Shown here piece by piece: positions 36,956-46,574 of a stretch of 64,000 nucleotides of DNA. Source of the stretch: Nitrospirales bacterium (GTDB lineage: Bacteria > Nitrospirota > Nitrospiria > Nitrospirales > UBA8639); the NCBI GenBank assembly GCA_029261295.1, contig JAJDBP010000002.1:434001-498000 (forward strand). Reading direction: 5' to 3'. The position numbers and the translations under genes are program-made. The first letter of the stretch is position 1, and each line of letters begins with the position of its first letter. Below the pieces are notes generated by a model. The model was given only the letters and a program-made list of their open reading frames with translations, searched no databases and had not been told where the DNA came from.

Positions 36956-38236
36956 TTATGAAACGGGCATTGTTTCAGCCATGTAATTTTTCGGTATTCG
37001 TCGGAGGTGGGCAATCAAGAGCAATCCTGGTATGGCCAGTAGGGTACAAAGAACAAAAAACCCTGCCCAGCCTAACCAAGTGGCTAAGACTCCAGTGACT
37101 GAGCCAAACAATACACGGGGAATGCCCATTACACTGCTCAAAAGGGCATATTGTGTGGCTGTAAAGCGTTTGTCGGTGAGGCTAGCCATGAAGGCTACAA
37201 AGGCCGTCGTTCCCATCCCTCCGGTGAGATTTTCAAAAGCAATCACGGCCGTTAACGTAGGGAGATGATTCCCTACGATGGCCAATAGGGCAAATCCCGC
37301 CGTGGAAATCATTTGCAGAATTCCAAAAATTAGGAGCGAAGGAATAATTCCCCAGCGATACACGACGAGGCCGGCAAGCATGCCTCCAATAATGAGGGCG
37401 GCAAAGCCAAAGGTTTTTACGATGGCTGCAATTTGAGGTTTAGAGACCTCTAAGTCCACCCAAAAAGGTGAGAGCATTTCGGAAGCCATGCTATCACCTA
37501 TTTTGTAGAATAGGATAAAGAGTAAGATAGCTACCCAGCCTGGCCTCCGGCAAAATTCTAGCAGAGGACCCATGAAGGCCTCGCGCAGGGATGTTGGTGG
37601 AACAACTTCGACAATGGGTTCAGGTGCCAAGATGGTTGCCACAATCCCGACTAACATGAAGAGGCCTAAGATGAAATAGGCAGTAGGCCAAGACAAGTAT
37701 TCAGCCAACACCAACGTCAAGGCACCAGACGCCAAAAGTCCGATTCGGTATCCATTGACGAAGATCGACGATCCAATCCCCAATTCCTCATCAGTTAAAT
37801 ATTCGCGGCGATAGGCATCAAGGACAATGTCTTGACTCGCACTGGCAAAGGCAATGAGAAGGCAGAGCCCGGCAATGGTAGGCAAATGTACGGCTGGTTG
37901 GACAAAGGTCATTGACGCAAGTGCGATCATGAGGAACACTTGGGTCATAAGCATCCAACCGCGGCGACGCCCACCAAAGGGAGGAATGATTCGATCCATG
38001 AAGGGAGCCCACAGAAACTTTAAAGTATAGGGGAGCCCGATAAGTCCGAAAAACCCGATGGTGGTCAAATCGAGACCTTCTTCCCGCATCCAAAATTTGA
38101 GAGTGGAACCCGTGAGAAGTAACGGAAGGCCCGATGAAAAGCCGGTCAAGAGCATGACCAACATTTTGGGGCCGAAAAGTAAGGTAAAGAAATTCCACAG
38201 CCAAGAAGATGGCTGGCTTGGTGTGTTCATAGTCAT
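36956..38236 (-). CDS. ampG: AmpG-family muropeptide permease (MFS)
   Basis: 426 residues, about 12 membrane segments. FSSGLPLLLTGSTLKFWMREEG, LIGLPYTLKFLWAPFMDR and the A(S)QDIVLDAYRREYL motif are typical of AmpG/PAT transporters. It takes anhydro-muropeptides into the cytoplasm for recycling of cell-wall fragments. The presence of envC, M23 and DUF882 genes in the window fits active wall turnover. Confidence 0.9.
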   Translation of the reverse strand: MTMNTPSQPSSWLWNFFTLLFGPKMLVMLLTGFSSGLPLLLTGSTLKFWMREEGLDLTTIGFFGLIGLPYTLKFLWAPFMDRIIPPFGGRRRGWMLMTQVFLMIALASMTFVQPAVHLPTIAGLCLLIAFASASQDIVLDAYRREYLTDEELGIGSSIFVNGYRIGLLASGALTLVLAEYLSWPTAYFILGLFMLVGIVATILAPEPIVEVVPPTSLREAFMGPLLEFCRRPGWVAILLFILFYKIGDSMASEMLSPFWVDLEVSKPQIAAIVKTFGFAALIIGGMLAGLVVYRWGIIPSLLIFGILQMISTAGFALLAIVGNHLPTLTAVIAFENLTGGMGTTAFVAFMASLTDKRFTATQYALLSSVMGIPRVLFGSVTGVLATWLGWAGFFVLCTLLAIPGLLLIAHLRRIPKNYMAETMPVS

Positions 38237-38396
38237 GACCTTATCAAATAAAGATGCTTAGGTCTTCTAGGATTCTATGGATTTGGGCAATTGAGAATGG
38301 TCGAATGGGATCGTTGAAGAACCAGGGTAACTTGGGAAAATAATAATGCTTTGTAAGAACATAGAACATTAGTTGGTGAGGGAGTTGACCGACTCA

Positions 38397-38759
38397 ATGA
38401 ATGAAGTCAAAGCCTGGCTTATCTCAATGGTAGGGCAAATGCTTGACGTTGTGATTCTTCGGAAATCAACCGAGGGAATGTCTGAGCAGGTGGTCTGGGA
38501 GGGTCAGGGCAAGGTACTGAGGTGTGTACAAGAAGGAGTAGTGTTGGATTTGAATGCAGGTGGAGCGTCATGGTGGAGCAGGTTTTTCCCACCGTGGCAT
38601 GTTGCACCCCGTTGGATTAAAAAACCGTTTTCTGTTCCCTATAGGGACTTGGCGATTGAGGACAATCCAACAACTGGAGCAAAGAGACTGGTGATTGATG
38701 CTGAGACTTGGAGACGGTCTCCCAGTGAATTGGTTCAGAAGAAAAATGGGTATGGTTAA
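38397..38759 (+). CDS. Unrecognised small protein
   Basis: 120 residues from ATG 38397, or 128 from GTG 38373; AGGGAG lies between the two. The chain is soluble, with a hydrophobic N-terminal helix (LISMVGQMLDVVIL), a Trp-rich middle (SWWSRFF, RWIKKPF) and a polar end. I cannot assign a family. It is convergent with yqgE, and coding bias looks normal for the region. Confidence 0.45.
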   Translation: MNEVKAWLISMVGQMLDVVILRKSTEGMSEQVVWEGQGKVLRCVQEGVVLDLNAGGASWWSRFFPPWHVAPRWIKKPFSVPYRDLAIEDNPTTGAKRLVIDAETWRRSPSELVQKKNGYG

Positions 38760-38796
38760 TCAGAGTCTGTAGATATGGAAGAAGAAAAGGAAGAAA

Positions 38797-39363
38797 CTAA
38801 TTGAGGCTGGGATCAACCGGCATGTGAGCATACATGCTGTATTCATCGCCAAATGTTTGAAGGACTTCAGCCCATAAGCCTGATGAGTAGTCTTCAAAGA
38901 CAAATTTTGGTTTCGCAGGCATGATAAGCCAAGATCCACTTTTCATTTCGTTTTCCAATTGGCCAGGACCCCAACCGGAGTACCCCATAAAGGCTCGGAA
39001 TGATTCTTCCTCTGCGGGAACTTCTAAAATACGCTTAAGTGTCTCAGTATTTCCTCCAAGATACACCCCATCAATGACGGCATGGGTGTCTTCAACTTCC
39101 TCATTAAGGTGATACAACACGAGCAAGCTATCTTTTTGCACGGGGCCTCCAGAGAAGACGCGGTGCGGTTGGCCTTCAAGCACTGGTACTTGGGGTAAGA
39201 CTTCGGTGATATTCATCTCAGTTGGTCGATTCAGCACCACACCCAATGCCCCCTCCGGACCATGTTCACAGAGCAGAATCACCGTCTGCCGAAAATTTGG
39301 ATCACGGAGTGCCGGTTTGGCGATGAGGAATACACCTTTGCCAAGGGGAACATCCATTACCAT
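38797..39363 (-). CDS. YqgE/AlgH family protein (UPF0301)
   Basis: 188 residues with the full family pattern: KGVFLIAKPALRDPNFRQTVILL start, GALGVVLNRPT, FSGGPVQKDSLLVLYH, GYSGWGPGQLENEM and a C-terminal Trp/Phe segment. The fold is known but the cellular role is not, although AlgH influences alginate production in Pseudomonas. Confidence 0.95.
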   Translation of the reverse strand: MVMDVPLGKGVFLIAKPALRDPNFRQTVILLCEHGPEGALGVVLNRPTEMNITEVLPQVPVLEGQPHRVFSGGPVQKDSLLVLYHLNEEVEDTHAVIDGVYLGGNTETLKRILEVPAEEESFRAFMGYSGWGPGQLENEMKSGSWLIMPAKPKFVFEDYSSGLWAEVLQTFGDEYSMYAHMPVDPSLN

Positions 39364-39511
39364 ATCCTACCGTGCGTCAAATTATCCTTCAAGAGGGAAG
39401 CTCCGTCGAAAGAAAAGTGGGAAACCTGGCCAGAACGACCTTTAAAACAACCATCCACAATCAGAAAGGTCACCATGGGATATTGAATTTAGATGCCTCA
39501 CAAACTTTCGA

Positions 39512-39784
39512 TCAAACTCTATAATCTTTAAATTCTTCATTCGTATCATCTAATTTTAAAAAGGTTCGCATTTGTTTCTTCAGCGTGTCCCGTGCGCTTT
39601 CCTCGCCGAGATTTAATTGGTACTCGTTAATCACCATAGTCTTGGTCCCACCTGGACCCGCCCATTCATTCCAACACGTTTGGCAAACTTTTTCCTTAAC
39701 TTCAGCTTCAAGCTTTCCCATAAACAGATTGTCAGTGATAGCATCACTATCCTTATCGCATTTGCGGCAATGAATTTGCGCCAT
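39512..39784 (-). CDS. YggX-like Fe(II)-trafficking protein with added Cys motifs
   Basis: 90 residues, AAAGGAG before the ATG. The second half matches YggX (WNEWAGPGGTKTMVINEYQLNL, then LKKQMRTFL). The first half differs: CRKC at residues 6-9 and CQTC near 34-37 give four cysteines, where YggX has one conserved Cys. This suggests a bound zinc or iron rather than loose Fe(II) handling. YggX proteins protect iron-sulfur clusters. Confidence 0.75.
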   Translation of the reverse strand: MAQIHCRKCDKDSDAITDNLFMGKLEAEVKEKVCQTCWNEWAGPGGTKTMVINEYQLNLGEESARDTLKKQMRTFLKLDDTNEEFKDYRV

Positions 39785-39974
39785 TCTGGTCTCCTTTAGT
39801 AGGTTAGGGGGCTGAAATTTTCAGAGTCCAACACGTGATAGAGAATAAAATCCTACCACAGGAATATCGGGCTGGAAAAGAAGGACAAGGCAATTTCACT
39901 GTACTGGGATTCCTTAACTCAAGGGTGAGGATAATGCATCTTTCCTGAATTGATGAACAAGAGGTCTAAAGATC

Positions 39975-40913
39975 ATGCGTTTAGCGGGAATTGATATTGG
40001 GACCTTGACCTGTCGATTGTTAGTCGCAGAGGTCAATCTGCCAGGTGAATTCAAAGAAATCGATGCCGATCGACGAATCCTTCGGCTTGGCGAAGGGGTG
40101 GACCAAAATAAGCAATTGTCTGAGGCCGCCATGGATCGGGTGGTTGGGACGCTCACGGGCTGGAAAGAAAAAATTCCAAAACATTCATTAGATTCTGTAG
40201 TAGTAGTTGCCACAAGCGCGGTGCGGGAATCAGAAAACCGGGAAGAATTTCTCAGGCGAGTGAAACAAAAAACTGGGTGGGAGGTAGAAATTTTAACCGG
40301 TGAAGAAGAAGCTCGTCGAACGTTGCTTGGGCTTCGGTTTGGGTTGCCTCAGAAGATTGCTGATTTTATGGGGTTGGATATTGGAGGAGGAAGTACTGAA
40401 TGTATTCTGGCCAAAACTGATCAATCGATTAAAGTTATATCATTAGATCTGGGCGTCGTCCGTTTGTTGGAACGCGTATTCCAACAGGACCCTCCCTCCA
40501 CGGAAGATTTGCAAAACGCTGAAGCCTGTATTGATGAACAACTGACGCAGGTAAAGAAGAGCTTTGGGGAATTATCAAAAGTTTCTCTCGTTGGAACAGC
40601 AGGCACTGTCACCACGCTTGCGGCCATGGCCCAAGGTCTCAAGCAGTATGATCGAACGAGAGTACATAATTATAAGCTCAATTTTGCAACTGTTAAAAGT
40701 GTAGAGGAGGATCTTCTTGCAAAAACAGGCTCACAGCGTTTAGGCATGCCAGGCTTGGAGCCAGGGCGTGAGTTTGTCATCGTTGCCGGCACTGTCATTC
40801 TTCGCCGCATTATGGAAACTTTCAATTTTAATACCTGCCTTGTCAGCGACTACGGCCTCCGAGAAGGAATCCTGATACATAAAGCTGAACAACTTCTGAG
40901 GAAAATACAATAA
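39975..40913 (+). CDS. Ppx/GppA family phosphatase
   Basis: 312 residues, the short form containing only the two ASKHA domains: AGIDIGTLTCRLLVAEV, VVVATSAVRES, ILTGEEEARRT, LDIGGGSTEC and GTAGTVTTLAAM. The C-terminal HD-like extension of long Ppx is absent. It should hydrolyse inorganic polyphosphate or pppGpp; short forms are often exopolyphosphatases. With ppgK it could help set polyphosphate levels. Confidence 0.92.
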   Translation: MRLAGIDIGTLTCRLLVAEVNLPGEFKEIDADRRILRLGEGVDQNKQLSEAAMDRVVGTLTGWKEKIPKHSLDSVVVVATSAVRESENREEFLRRVKQKTGWEVEILTGEEEARRTLLGLRFGLPQKIADFMGLDIGGGSTECILAKTDQSIKVISLDLGVVRLLERVFQQDPPSTEDLQNAEACIDEQLTQVKKSFGELSKVSLVGTAGTVTTLAAMAQGLKQYDRTRVHNYKLNFATVKSVEEDLLAKTGSQRLGMPGLEPGREFVIVAGTVILRRIMETFNFNTCLVSDYGLREGILIHKAEQLLRKIQ

Positions 40914-40928
40914 AGATTGAAGTAACGA

Positions 40929-42446
40929 TTACTGTTGAGTGTACCAGCGGAAGCCGGCAGATTCTTTGAAGGCGGGTTGTTGGCCGATGCTCATTCCACC
41001 TGGCTTTTCGAGCAGCATGACTTTGAAATCCCAGAGACCGAACCAAGCGGGGTCTAATACATTGTGGTAGTGGAGGCCGGTGAGTTTGGGGAGTAGGTCT
41101 CCAAGGGTGGATCCTAATTCTTTTTCGGTGTAGGCGCGAACGGAAAAGGGTTTCTCCAATTCACGGCAAATTCGTCGTAGCGTATAGGCAGCACCTGTGC
41201 AGAGGACTTGAGTGTCCGGTTTCATGCCCAGGAGTTGAGGTAAGGTGCAATATTGTTCTCTAAAGCCCAGCCACTTGGCGGCATGGCGAAGGTGGCTGAA
41301 TTGCACTTCATATTCGGTGTGACCTGGTAATTTAACGGGTGAGGGCCAATCTTCTTCAATCCCAAATTCTACCAAGATCGCGTGTCCCCCTGGTCTCAGC
41401 ACACGCCAGACTTCCTGCAAAAATTGAAGGGCGCCGTAATTGAAAATGACCTCGTCAGGATAGGGTGGCTTGAGCGGCAGCCGCATGCGTCGGATAAGGT
41501 CTAAGGCTTCCTCATGTTCTGGGTTCTCACCTTTAAACATGAGAAGTTCATCGCCAGAAAATTGAACGGGAGTCATGTCTGCGAGATTTTCATTGTCGAT
41601 GAGCAGATCAACCGAATTGTCTGACAAGGGTATACATTCGGCATTGGCTTGAATGGCTGTAGCCGTCCAACCCGCTTGTCGAGCGAGTGATGTTTGGGAG
41701 CCAAGAAATGGGCCAGTGAGGTCAAGAAATGTGTAATTGATGTCTTTCCGTTCTTCTGCAGAAAGTTCACCTGCGAGTTCTTTTGAGACATAGCCTAGTC
41801 CCGCACCCACTTCCACAATTTGTTTGGGTTTGGGGGCAAGCCAGCCCATTTGCCGTAAGGTTTTGCCAAGAAGTCGTCCATACGTGGTGCCGTTCATGGC
41901 TTCGCAAGGTTCCCGGAAAAGATGGGAAACCGTCGTTTCAATGAGTTCAAAATGTCCATGTGGGCCCTGAATGCCTTGGACATGAAAAGTGGACAAGTGG
42001 TCTTCGGTTTCGGCTTTCACATTTTGATGCCAGCCTTCTCGTACTTTTTGGAGTAACAGATCCCATTTGGCCTCGGCACTGTGCCCACTGGGTGGTTCGG
42101 TGCCGTAGTAGGCAAGCGAAAATCGTGGCTGCGCCCACCGTTCCAAATGCCAGCGGCCATTTTGCTGGCTGGGGCTGCACACCCATTTGCCATATTGATT
42201 CAATAAGGCCCCAATCGTCAGGCGACCATCCATGGCGCCGAGTAATGTCGCCCCCATGCGGTTTAAGCGGACGAGTGGTAATTCTTCATCGAGTGGGGCC
42301 ACCCACCATTCTTCAGGCCCATGTTGGTAGATCACGATGTCGGGCATGCGCCAGGCACGTTGATTGAGCAGGTCCTCGTCTAAGGTTTGAGGCTCAATCT
42401 CAACCCATGGATCGGCAATAGGGTCGGTGGTGATGGAATCAGTCAT
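40929..42446 (-). CDS. SAM-dependent methyltransferase with PqqD-like N-terminal region
   Basis: About 505 residues from ATG 42446; the frame runs to 42578 but the extra part lacks domain character. Residues about 30-85 (LPLVRLNRMGATLLGAMDG and following helices) resemble the PqqD fold that binds peptide leaders. From about 195, VEVGAGLGYVS, NYTFLDL and LRPGGHAILVEFG are motifs I, II and III of a class I methyltransferase. The C-terminal 120 residues are not assigned. No precursor peptide or radical SAM partner is next to it, so the PqqD similarity may be only structural. Confidence 0.6.
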   Translation of the reverse strand: MTDSITTDPIADPWVEIEPQTLDEDLLNQRAWRMPDIVIYQHGPEEWWVAPLDEELPLVRLNRMGATLLGAMDGRLTIGALLNQYGKWVCSPSQQNGRWHLERWAQPRFSLAYYGTEPPSGHSAEAKWDLLLQKVREGWHQNVKAETEDHLSTFHVQGIQGPHGHFELIETTVSHLFREPCEAMNGTTYGRLLGKTLRQMGWLAPKPKQIVEVGAGLGYVSKELAGELSAEERKDINYTFLDLTGPFLGSQTSLARQAGWTATAIQANAECIPLSDNSVDLLIDNENLADMTPVQFSGDELLMFKGENPEHEEALDLIRRMRLPLKPPYPDEVIFNYGALQFLQEVWRVLRPGGHAILVEFGIEEDWPSPVKLPGHTEYEVQFSHLRHAAKWLGFREQYCTLPQLLGMKPDTQVLCTGAAYTLRRICRELEKPFSVRAYTEKELGSTLGDLLPKLTGLHYHNVLDPAWFGLWDFKVMLLEKPGGMSIGQQPAFKESAGFRWYTQQ

Positions 42447-42759
42447 GAGAGTCTTTCTCAGTGAATTAAAAAGCTCAAAATGAGCTGCAAGGGTACCCGA
42501 ACTCTTCGAAAGGCCGCAACCTATAGGAAATGGTTCAAAGCGAAGTGGCCCCTTTGTATCGGTTTCGATGAATATCAAGAGGAATAATGGAATCTCCAGG
42601 CTTTAGCCTTGGTTGGGGAGGTTACCCTCAGGATACTGAGTACCAAAAAGTACAAGACAGGTTTGGTCCTTTCCCGGGCAACCGATAGAGTGGTCTTTCT
42701 CTCATAGTAGTGGGTATGATTGAGAGCATTGGTGGGGCGCAAATTAAAGGAGTAAAGTC

Positions 42760-43239
42760 ATGCCTGCGTACGTCGTAACTTGGATACATCTAATAGCGGT
42801 GATCACATTTATTGGGGGCTGGCTGTTTTTTCAGTTGGCGGTGAGACCGAGCCTTTTCGAAGGCAAGGCCAAGTCACCCACGAAAGAAGCCATGGAAATG
42901 GCCAAGAAAATGGGGCAACGTTTTAAGACCGTGGGATGGGTGAGTCTGATGGTGCTTATTTTCACGGGGGCCTCACAATTGCTAGACGAAAGCGGATCAG
43001 CACGTATTGAAACGAGCTGGGGGCTGATTATGATGCTCAAACTTTTTATATTTGCCATTGTGGGCGGCTTGATTTTCGTGCACGATCTTATTCTCGACCC
43101 GTACGGTGCAATCGGGAAAAGTCAGAAAATCGAGGGGCCAGCGCTCTTGTTTGCAGGAAAAGTCGTGTGGGTTCAACGCGCTATTCTCGTGCTCAGTTTA
43201 GTCGTTCTTGGTATTGCCGTGTATTTAACCTCCCTCTAA
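42760..43239 (+). CDS. CopD-like four-helix membrane protein
   Basis: 159 residues, four transmembrane helices. The first helix, TWIHLIAVITFIGGWLFF, has the His and Gly/Trp pattern of CopD-type (copper resistance D) and related heme-binding domains. A second His lies in FVHDLILDP. AAAGGAG precedes the ATG. Copper or heme binding is plausible but not shown. Confidence 0.65.
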   Translation: MPAYVVTWIHLIAVITFIGGWLFFQLAVRPSLFEGKAKSPTKEAMEMAKKMGQRFKTVGWVSLMVLIFTGASQLLDESGSARIETSWGLIMMLKLFIFAIVGGLIFVHDLILDPYGAIGKSQKIEGPALLFAGKVVWVQRAILVLSLVVLGIAVYLTSL

Positions 43240-43283
43240 ATCCTCCAGTATCTATCGATTTTGTTCTGAAGGGCCTTAGATTT

Positions 43284-43298
43284 TAGGGGTTTCCCCTA
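43284..43298 (+). terminator. Terminator hairpin after the CopD-like gene
   Basis: TAGGGG-TTT-CCCCTA, a 6-bp stem, then TAGCTC and six T. It lies between the CopD-like and sigma factor genes. Confidence 0.55.
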
Positions 43299-43374
43299 TA
43301 GCTCTTTTTTACGCTCCACATGAAGGTTATTGAGAAGTGGGAAGTTATGGAAGTATGCTCCAATAAAGAATCTA

Positions 43375-43959
43375 ATGGGTTTTGAAGGAAACGATACGTT
43401 TATGGTGGGGTTCACACGTGAGGAAGTTTTACAGCAATTGCGTGAAAGGATTCTTGCGTTTGCCACATCTCGTGTGGGGAGGGAAAGCGCCGAAGATCTC
43501 ACGCAGGAGGTGCTCATGGTGTTACACGAAAAGTACCCCCGGGTGTTGTCATTGACCGAGCTGGTTCCTTTAGCGTTTCAAATACTACGATTTAAAATGC
43601 TTGATCGCCATCGAAAACTTTTGAGGCGTGGGGAGTATAATCAGGAATCTGTGGATGACGCTCCCCTTGTTGATCCCAGTGAGGATCCATCAGAGGAAGC
43701 TGAGCAGAGGGAGCGGGTGACACAGTTGATTGAGGCTCTTCAACAGCTAGGTGAACGGTGCCAACATTTATTCCGATTGAAATTAGAGGGCTATACGTTC
43801 CCTGAGATTAAGGGCATTTTTGGTGCAGGTTCTATCAATACGATTTATACATGGGATTTACGATGCCGCAAGCAACTTCTGGCCCTCATGGGAGGGCAAT
43901 GGGAGGCCAAGCCCTTTAAGAGCGATGCTCAACCACCCAATCAGGAGACCGTGAGTTAA
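43375..43959 (+). CDS. ECF-type sigma-70 family factor
   Basis: About 194 residues from ATG 43375; TTG 43330 and ATG 43402 are alternatives. Region 2 reads SAEDLTQEVLMVLHEKYP...AFQILRFKMLDRHRKLLRR, and region 4 is LGERCQHLFRLKLEGYTFPEIKGIF...NTIYTWDLRCRKQL. The stop overlaps the next start by one base, and that partner has one membrane helix, the usual sigma/anti-sigma arrangement. Confidence 0.88.
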   Translation: MGFEGNDTFMVGFTREEVLQQLRERILAFATSRVGRESAEDLTQEVLMVLHEKYPRVLSLTELVPLAFQILRFKMLDRHRKLLRRGEYNQESVDDAPLVDPSEDPSEEAEQRERVTQLIEALQQLGERCQHLFRLKLEGYTFPEIKGIFGAGSINTIYTWDLRCRKQLLALMGGQWEAKPFKSDAQPPNQETVS

Positions 43960-45452
43960 TGGCTAAATCATGGGAGCAAATCCTTGGCGGCTATGCGACT
44001 GATACGTTGACGGCTGCCGAAAAACGTAAATTGTTTGAGGCGGCGCTGTATGACCAGGACCTGTTTGATGCCCTAGCGGATGAAGAGGCGTTGAAAGTGT
44101 TGTTATCTGATCCCAAGGCGCGGCAACGAATTCTGGAGAGTCTCAAGGCTTCCTTAGAACCACAATGGATCGCCTCATCCCACCCTTCGTGGTTCAAATG
44201 GTTTCGCAAGCCGTCTTCTCTCGCCTGGGTGGGAGGAATGGCTGCTGCTGGTTTGGCCCTTATCTTTGGCTGGCAAATGAACACTGATTGGGGTTCTATC
44301 GTCCAGCAACAGACAGAGATCGAACAATCTGAGTTGAATAAAAAGGAGAGCGATGCAAATGAGGACGCAGGTCTCTCTCAACCTACACCTTCACCACTGG
44401 AGGAGAAAAAACTCACTGCCAAGTTCAGGAAAAAGGATGAGAGTCTGTTGCCAAAATCCGTGCGACCTCAGGCGAGTGTGCCCCCACTGTCTGAAGTGAG
44501 TTCCGAGATAGCGAAGAGTTTCGATGGGTTGAGGCAAGACCAGGATACGGTAAAGAGGGAGCGGCGCGAGCAAGACGGAGGTTTAGATTCTTTATCTTCA
44601 GAAATCCAGGAACGGGTTGCTGGAGATTCAGAGTCAACACCGGTTCAAGAAAAACTGCCATTAGAACCAGCGGTTCAACCATTGGTAATGTTGGATGAAG
44701 AGAAAATGGAGAGGCCAGCTGATGCCAAATTAGCTCCTGCTCCGGAACCCGTTGTCGTTCAAGCGCAAAAGCAAGAATCGTTACCGCCTCCCGGGGCATT
44801 AGATAGATTTTATGCTGGAGTTGGAGCTCGAGATCTTGGTCGAAAAGGGAAGGCCGGTGCCGGCCACACATCTCGCAAGCAGGCTTCTAAGAAATCTTCG
44901 TCGTTCAAGGCCAAAAAGAAAAACCGGGAGTCCAAGCAAGCGCCTGTGGAAACTGATGAAGCGGTGATCCAAAAGGCTACAGGGATTCGGTATAGCTTTA
45001 TGCGGGAAGTGGGTGGTGAGGTACTTGAATTTGCAAGATGGGAGCAAATTACTGGTGATTGGAGTGATGTGCGTATAGCTATTGAACCGAATGAAGCGGG
45101 GTTTGTATATGTCCTGGCGCCTGTGGGAAGAGGGACATGGCGACTACTCAAGGAAACGAGAGAAGCTGATCGACAAGCCAAGCAAGATGGGATTGCGGTC
45201 AAAGCCTATCAAACAGTAGATTTCCAACTAGGCGTTTATACGAATGTTTTGGGGAAATTAGTAATTTCTTCTCTTAGAGTATTCTATTCTCCCACACCGG
45301 TAGAGAATTTTAGTGGAGGTGGTGCGGGTCCGGACAATGTGAATATGGCTAAATTGCAAATTGAACGGACGGACGATTCAGTATATGTCGTTCGATCTGA
45401 AGGAGTCTCCGATGATTGGCTCCGTGTGGATATCGATTTTGAGGAGAAATAG
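43959..45452 (+). CDS. Putative membrane anti-sigma factor with long periplasmic domain
   Basis: 497 residues. A cytoplasmic N-terminal 85 residues (LTAAEKRKLFEAALYDQDLFDALADEEAL, helical) is followed by one transmembrane helix (WVGGMAAAGLALIFGW). A 220-residue disordered, Lys/Glu/Pro-rich linker comes next, then a folded C-terminal domain of about 165 residues (from TGIRYSFMREVGG) with beta character. Position and topology suggest an anti-sigma, although no zinc-type ZAS motif is present. The C-terminal domain could sense an envelope signal; I do not recognise its family. Confidence 0.55.
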   Translation: MAKSWEQILGGYATDTLTAAEKRKLFEAALYDQDLFDALADEEALKVLLSDPKARQRILESLKASLEPQWIASSHPSWFKWFRKPSSLAWVGGMAAAGLALIFGWQMNTDWGSIVQQQTEIEQSELNKKESDANEDAGLSQPTPSPLEEKKLTAKFRKKDESLLPKSVRPQASVPPLSEVSSEIAKSFDGLRQDQDTVKRERREQDGGLDSLSSEIQERVAGDSESTPVQEKLPLEPAVQPLVMLDEEKMERPADAKLAPAPEPVVVQAQKQESLPPPGALDRFYAGVGARDLGRKGKAGAGHTSRKQASKKSSSFKAKKKNRESKQAPVETDEAVIQKATGIRYSFMREVGGEVLEFARWEQITGDWSDVRIAIEPNEAGFVYVLAPVGRGTWRLLKETREADRQAKQDGIAVKAYQTVDFQLGVYTNVLGKLVISSLRVFYSPTPVENFSGGGAGPDNVNMAKLQIERTDDSVYVVRSEGVSDDWLRVDIDFEEK

Positions 45453-45591
45453 GGAGTGTGGAGGTTAATCTAAGAAGAGTAAGAAATCTTCCTGTAAATT
45501 TGGCGACGAGCTAATAGTTGTGGGACCTTCTCGGAATTAGCAAGGGGCGAATTTTGAAACGGCGGAAAGTTGGTAATGACTGAATAGCAAA

Positions 45592-46167
45592 TTACCAGTA
45601 GCGAGGTCGGCCGGTGTCAATGTGGAGAAAACCGCGCGAGCGATAATATCCGACTCCCCCGAGTTTCAGTCTTACCGCAGCACGCTTAACAGAAGAGAGC
45701 CGAACCCCAGGGATATAAAAGTCCATGGCTTTCCCTTGGGTGTGAAAGCTGCTCAGAGCAGCGCCTTGTTCGTGGAGAACCAGTTTAAAGTTAAAGGATG
45801 GAGAACGATAGCCAGAGGAAACATGAATTTCATTCCCGCGCGCAGAATTTTTTTCAATCAAATTTAAATATTCGAGTAATCGGATATCCATCCGTCGTAC
45901 GTTCTTCGTGTGATTGCAACGAAGAAGATAATTGATGTCTTTGAGAGCTCCACGGTCATAGCGGCCGGAACGTGATCGGTATTGTACCGTCAGTCGTTCA
46001 TCTCGATAGACATTGTAGAGTCGAATGCGCCCTTCCGGGAGAGCGGAGGACCATGCTGTATCTGGGAAAAGCAGTCGGCTTCCCAGAAGGGCCATGCCTG
46101 CCAGTGAAGACTGCAAGAAAAACCTTCTAGACCATATGTCTGTTTCGTTTTGGGTATCCATGTCCAT
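45592..46167 (-). CDS. DUF882/YcbK family protein, Tat-exported
   Basis: 191 residues. The N-terminus SRRFFLQSSLAGMALLGSRL is a twin-arginine signal. The mature domain has the M15-like (D-Ala-D-Ala carboxypeptidase fold) pattern EIHVSSGYRSPSFNF, SSFHTQGKAMDF and GFLHIDTGRPRYW, with the zinc-type His/Asp/His. YcbK-type proteins act on peptidoglycan; substrate not shown. Sits alone between the anti-sigma gene and a gap. Confidence 0.88.
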   Translation of the reverse strand: MDMDTQNETDIWSRRFFLQSSLAGMALLGSRLLFPDTAWSSALPEGRIRLYNVYRDERLTVQYRSRSGRYDRGALKDINYLLRCNHTKNVRRMDIRLLEYLNLIEKNSARGNEIHVSSGYRSPSFNFKLVLHEQGAALSSFHTQGKAMDFYIPGVRLSSVKRAAVRLKLGGVGYYRSRGFLHIDTGRPRYW

Positions 46168-46574
46168 CAGCCGATGTTTTTCAAAAAGGGGGTAAGAGGA
46201 TAAAACACAAGAATCTTACGAAACCCCTTGATAAAAGGTCAATTCGTCATCGTTGGTAAAAAGAAAAACACCTAAAAAGAAATAACTAATTTTTTGAGAT
46301 AGGTTTTAGCTGAAATCTTCACTCTTTTTTCAATAAGTTACCAAATTCTTTAATGTTTTCATCACTCAAAACAAATCAATCTGCTTGATACATAATTCCC
46401 TTCCTATTTCCCTTCGGATTACTTGGTAATTTTATTTCCCTCATCACAATCTCTTTGGATTTTATAAGGCCACATATTTTTATGGATACGAGATGTATTC
46501 TGAAAGGATTTGGAGAGTCATGCCATTTCCTCCCATGAAGCGGCATGGGGCCGTGGATCGAAAGGAGGGGAGTT
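46168..46574. other. AT-rich gap upstream of the VIT-VWA gene
   Basis: About 400 bases between divergent genes, clearly richer in A+T than its surroundings. It should hold promoters for both, but I could not assign boxes reliably. Strong AAAGGAGG for the VIT-VWA gene ends it. No riboswitch core or RNA gene seen. Confidence 0.45.
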
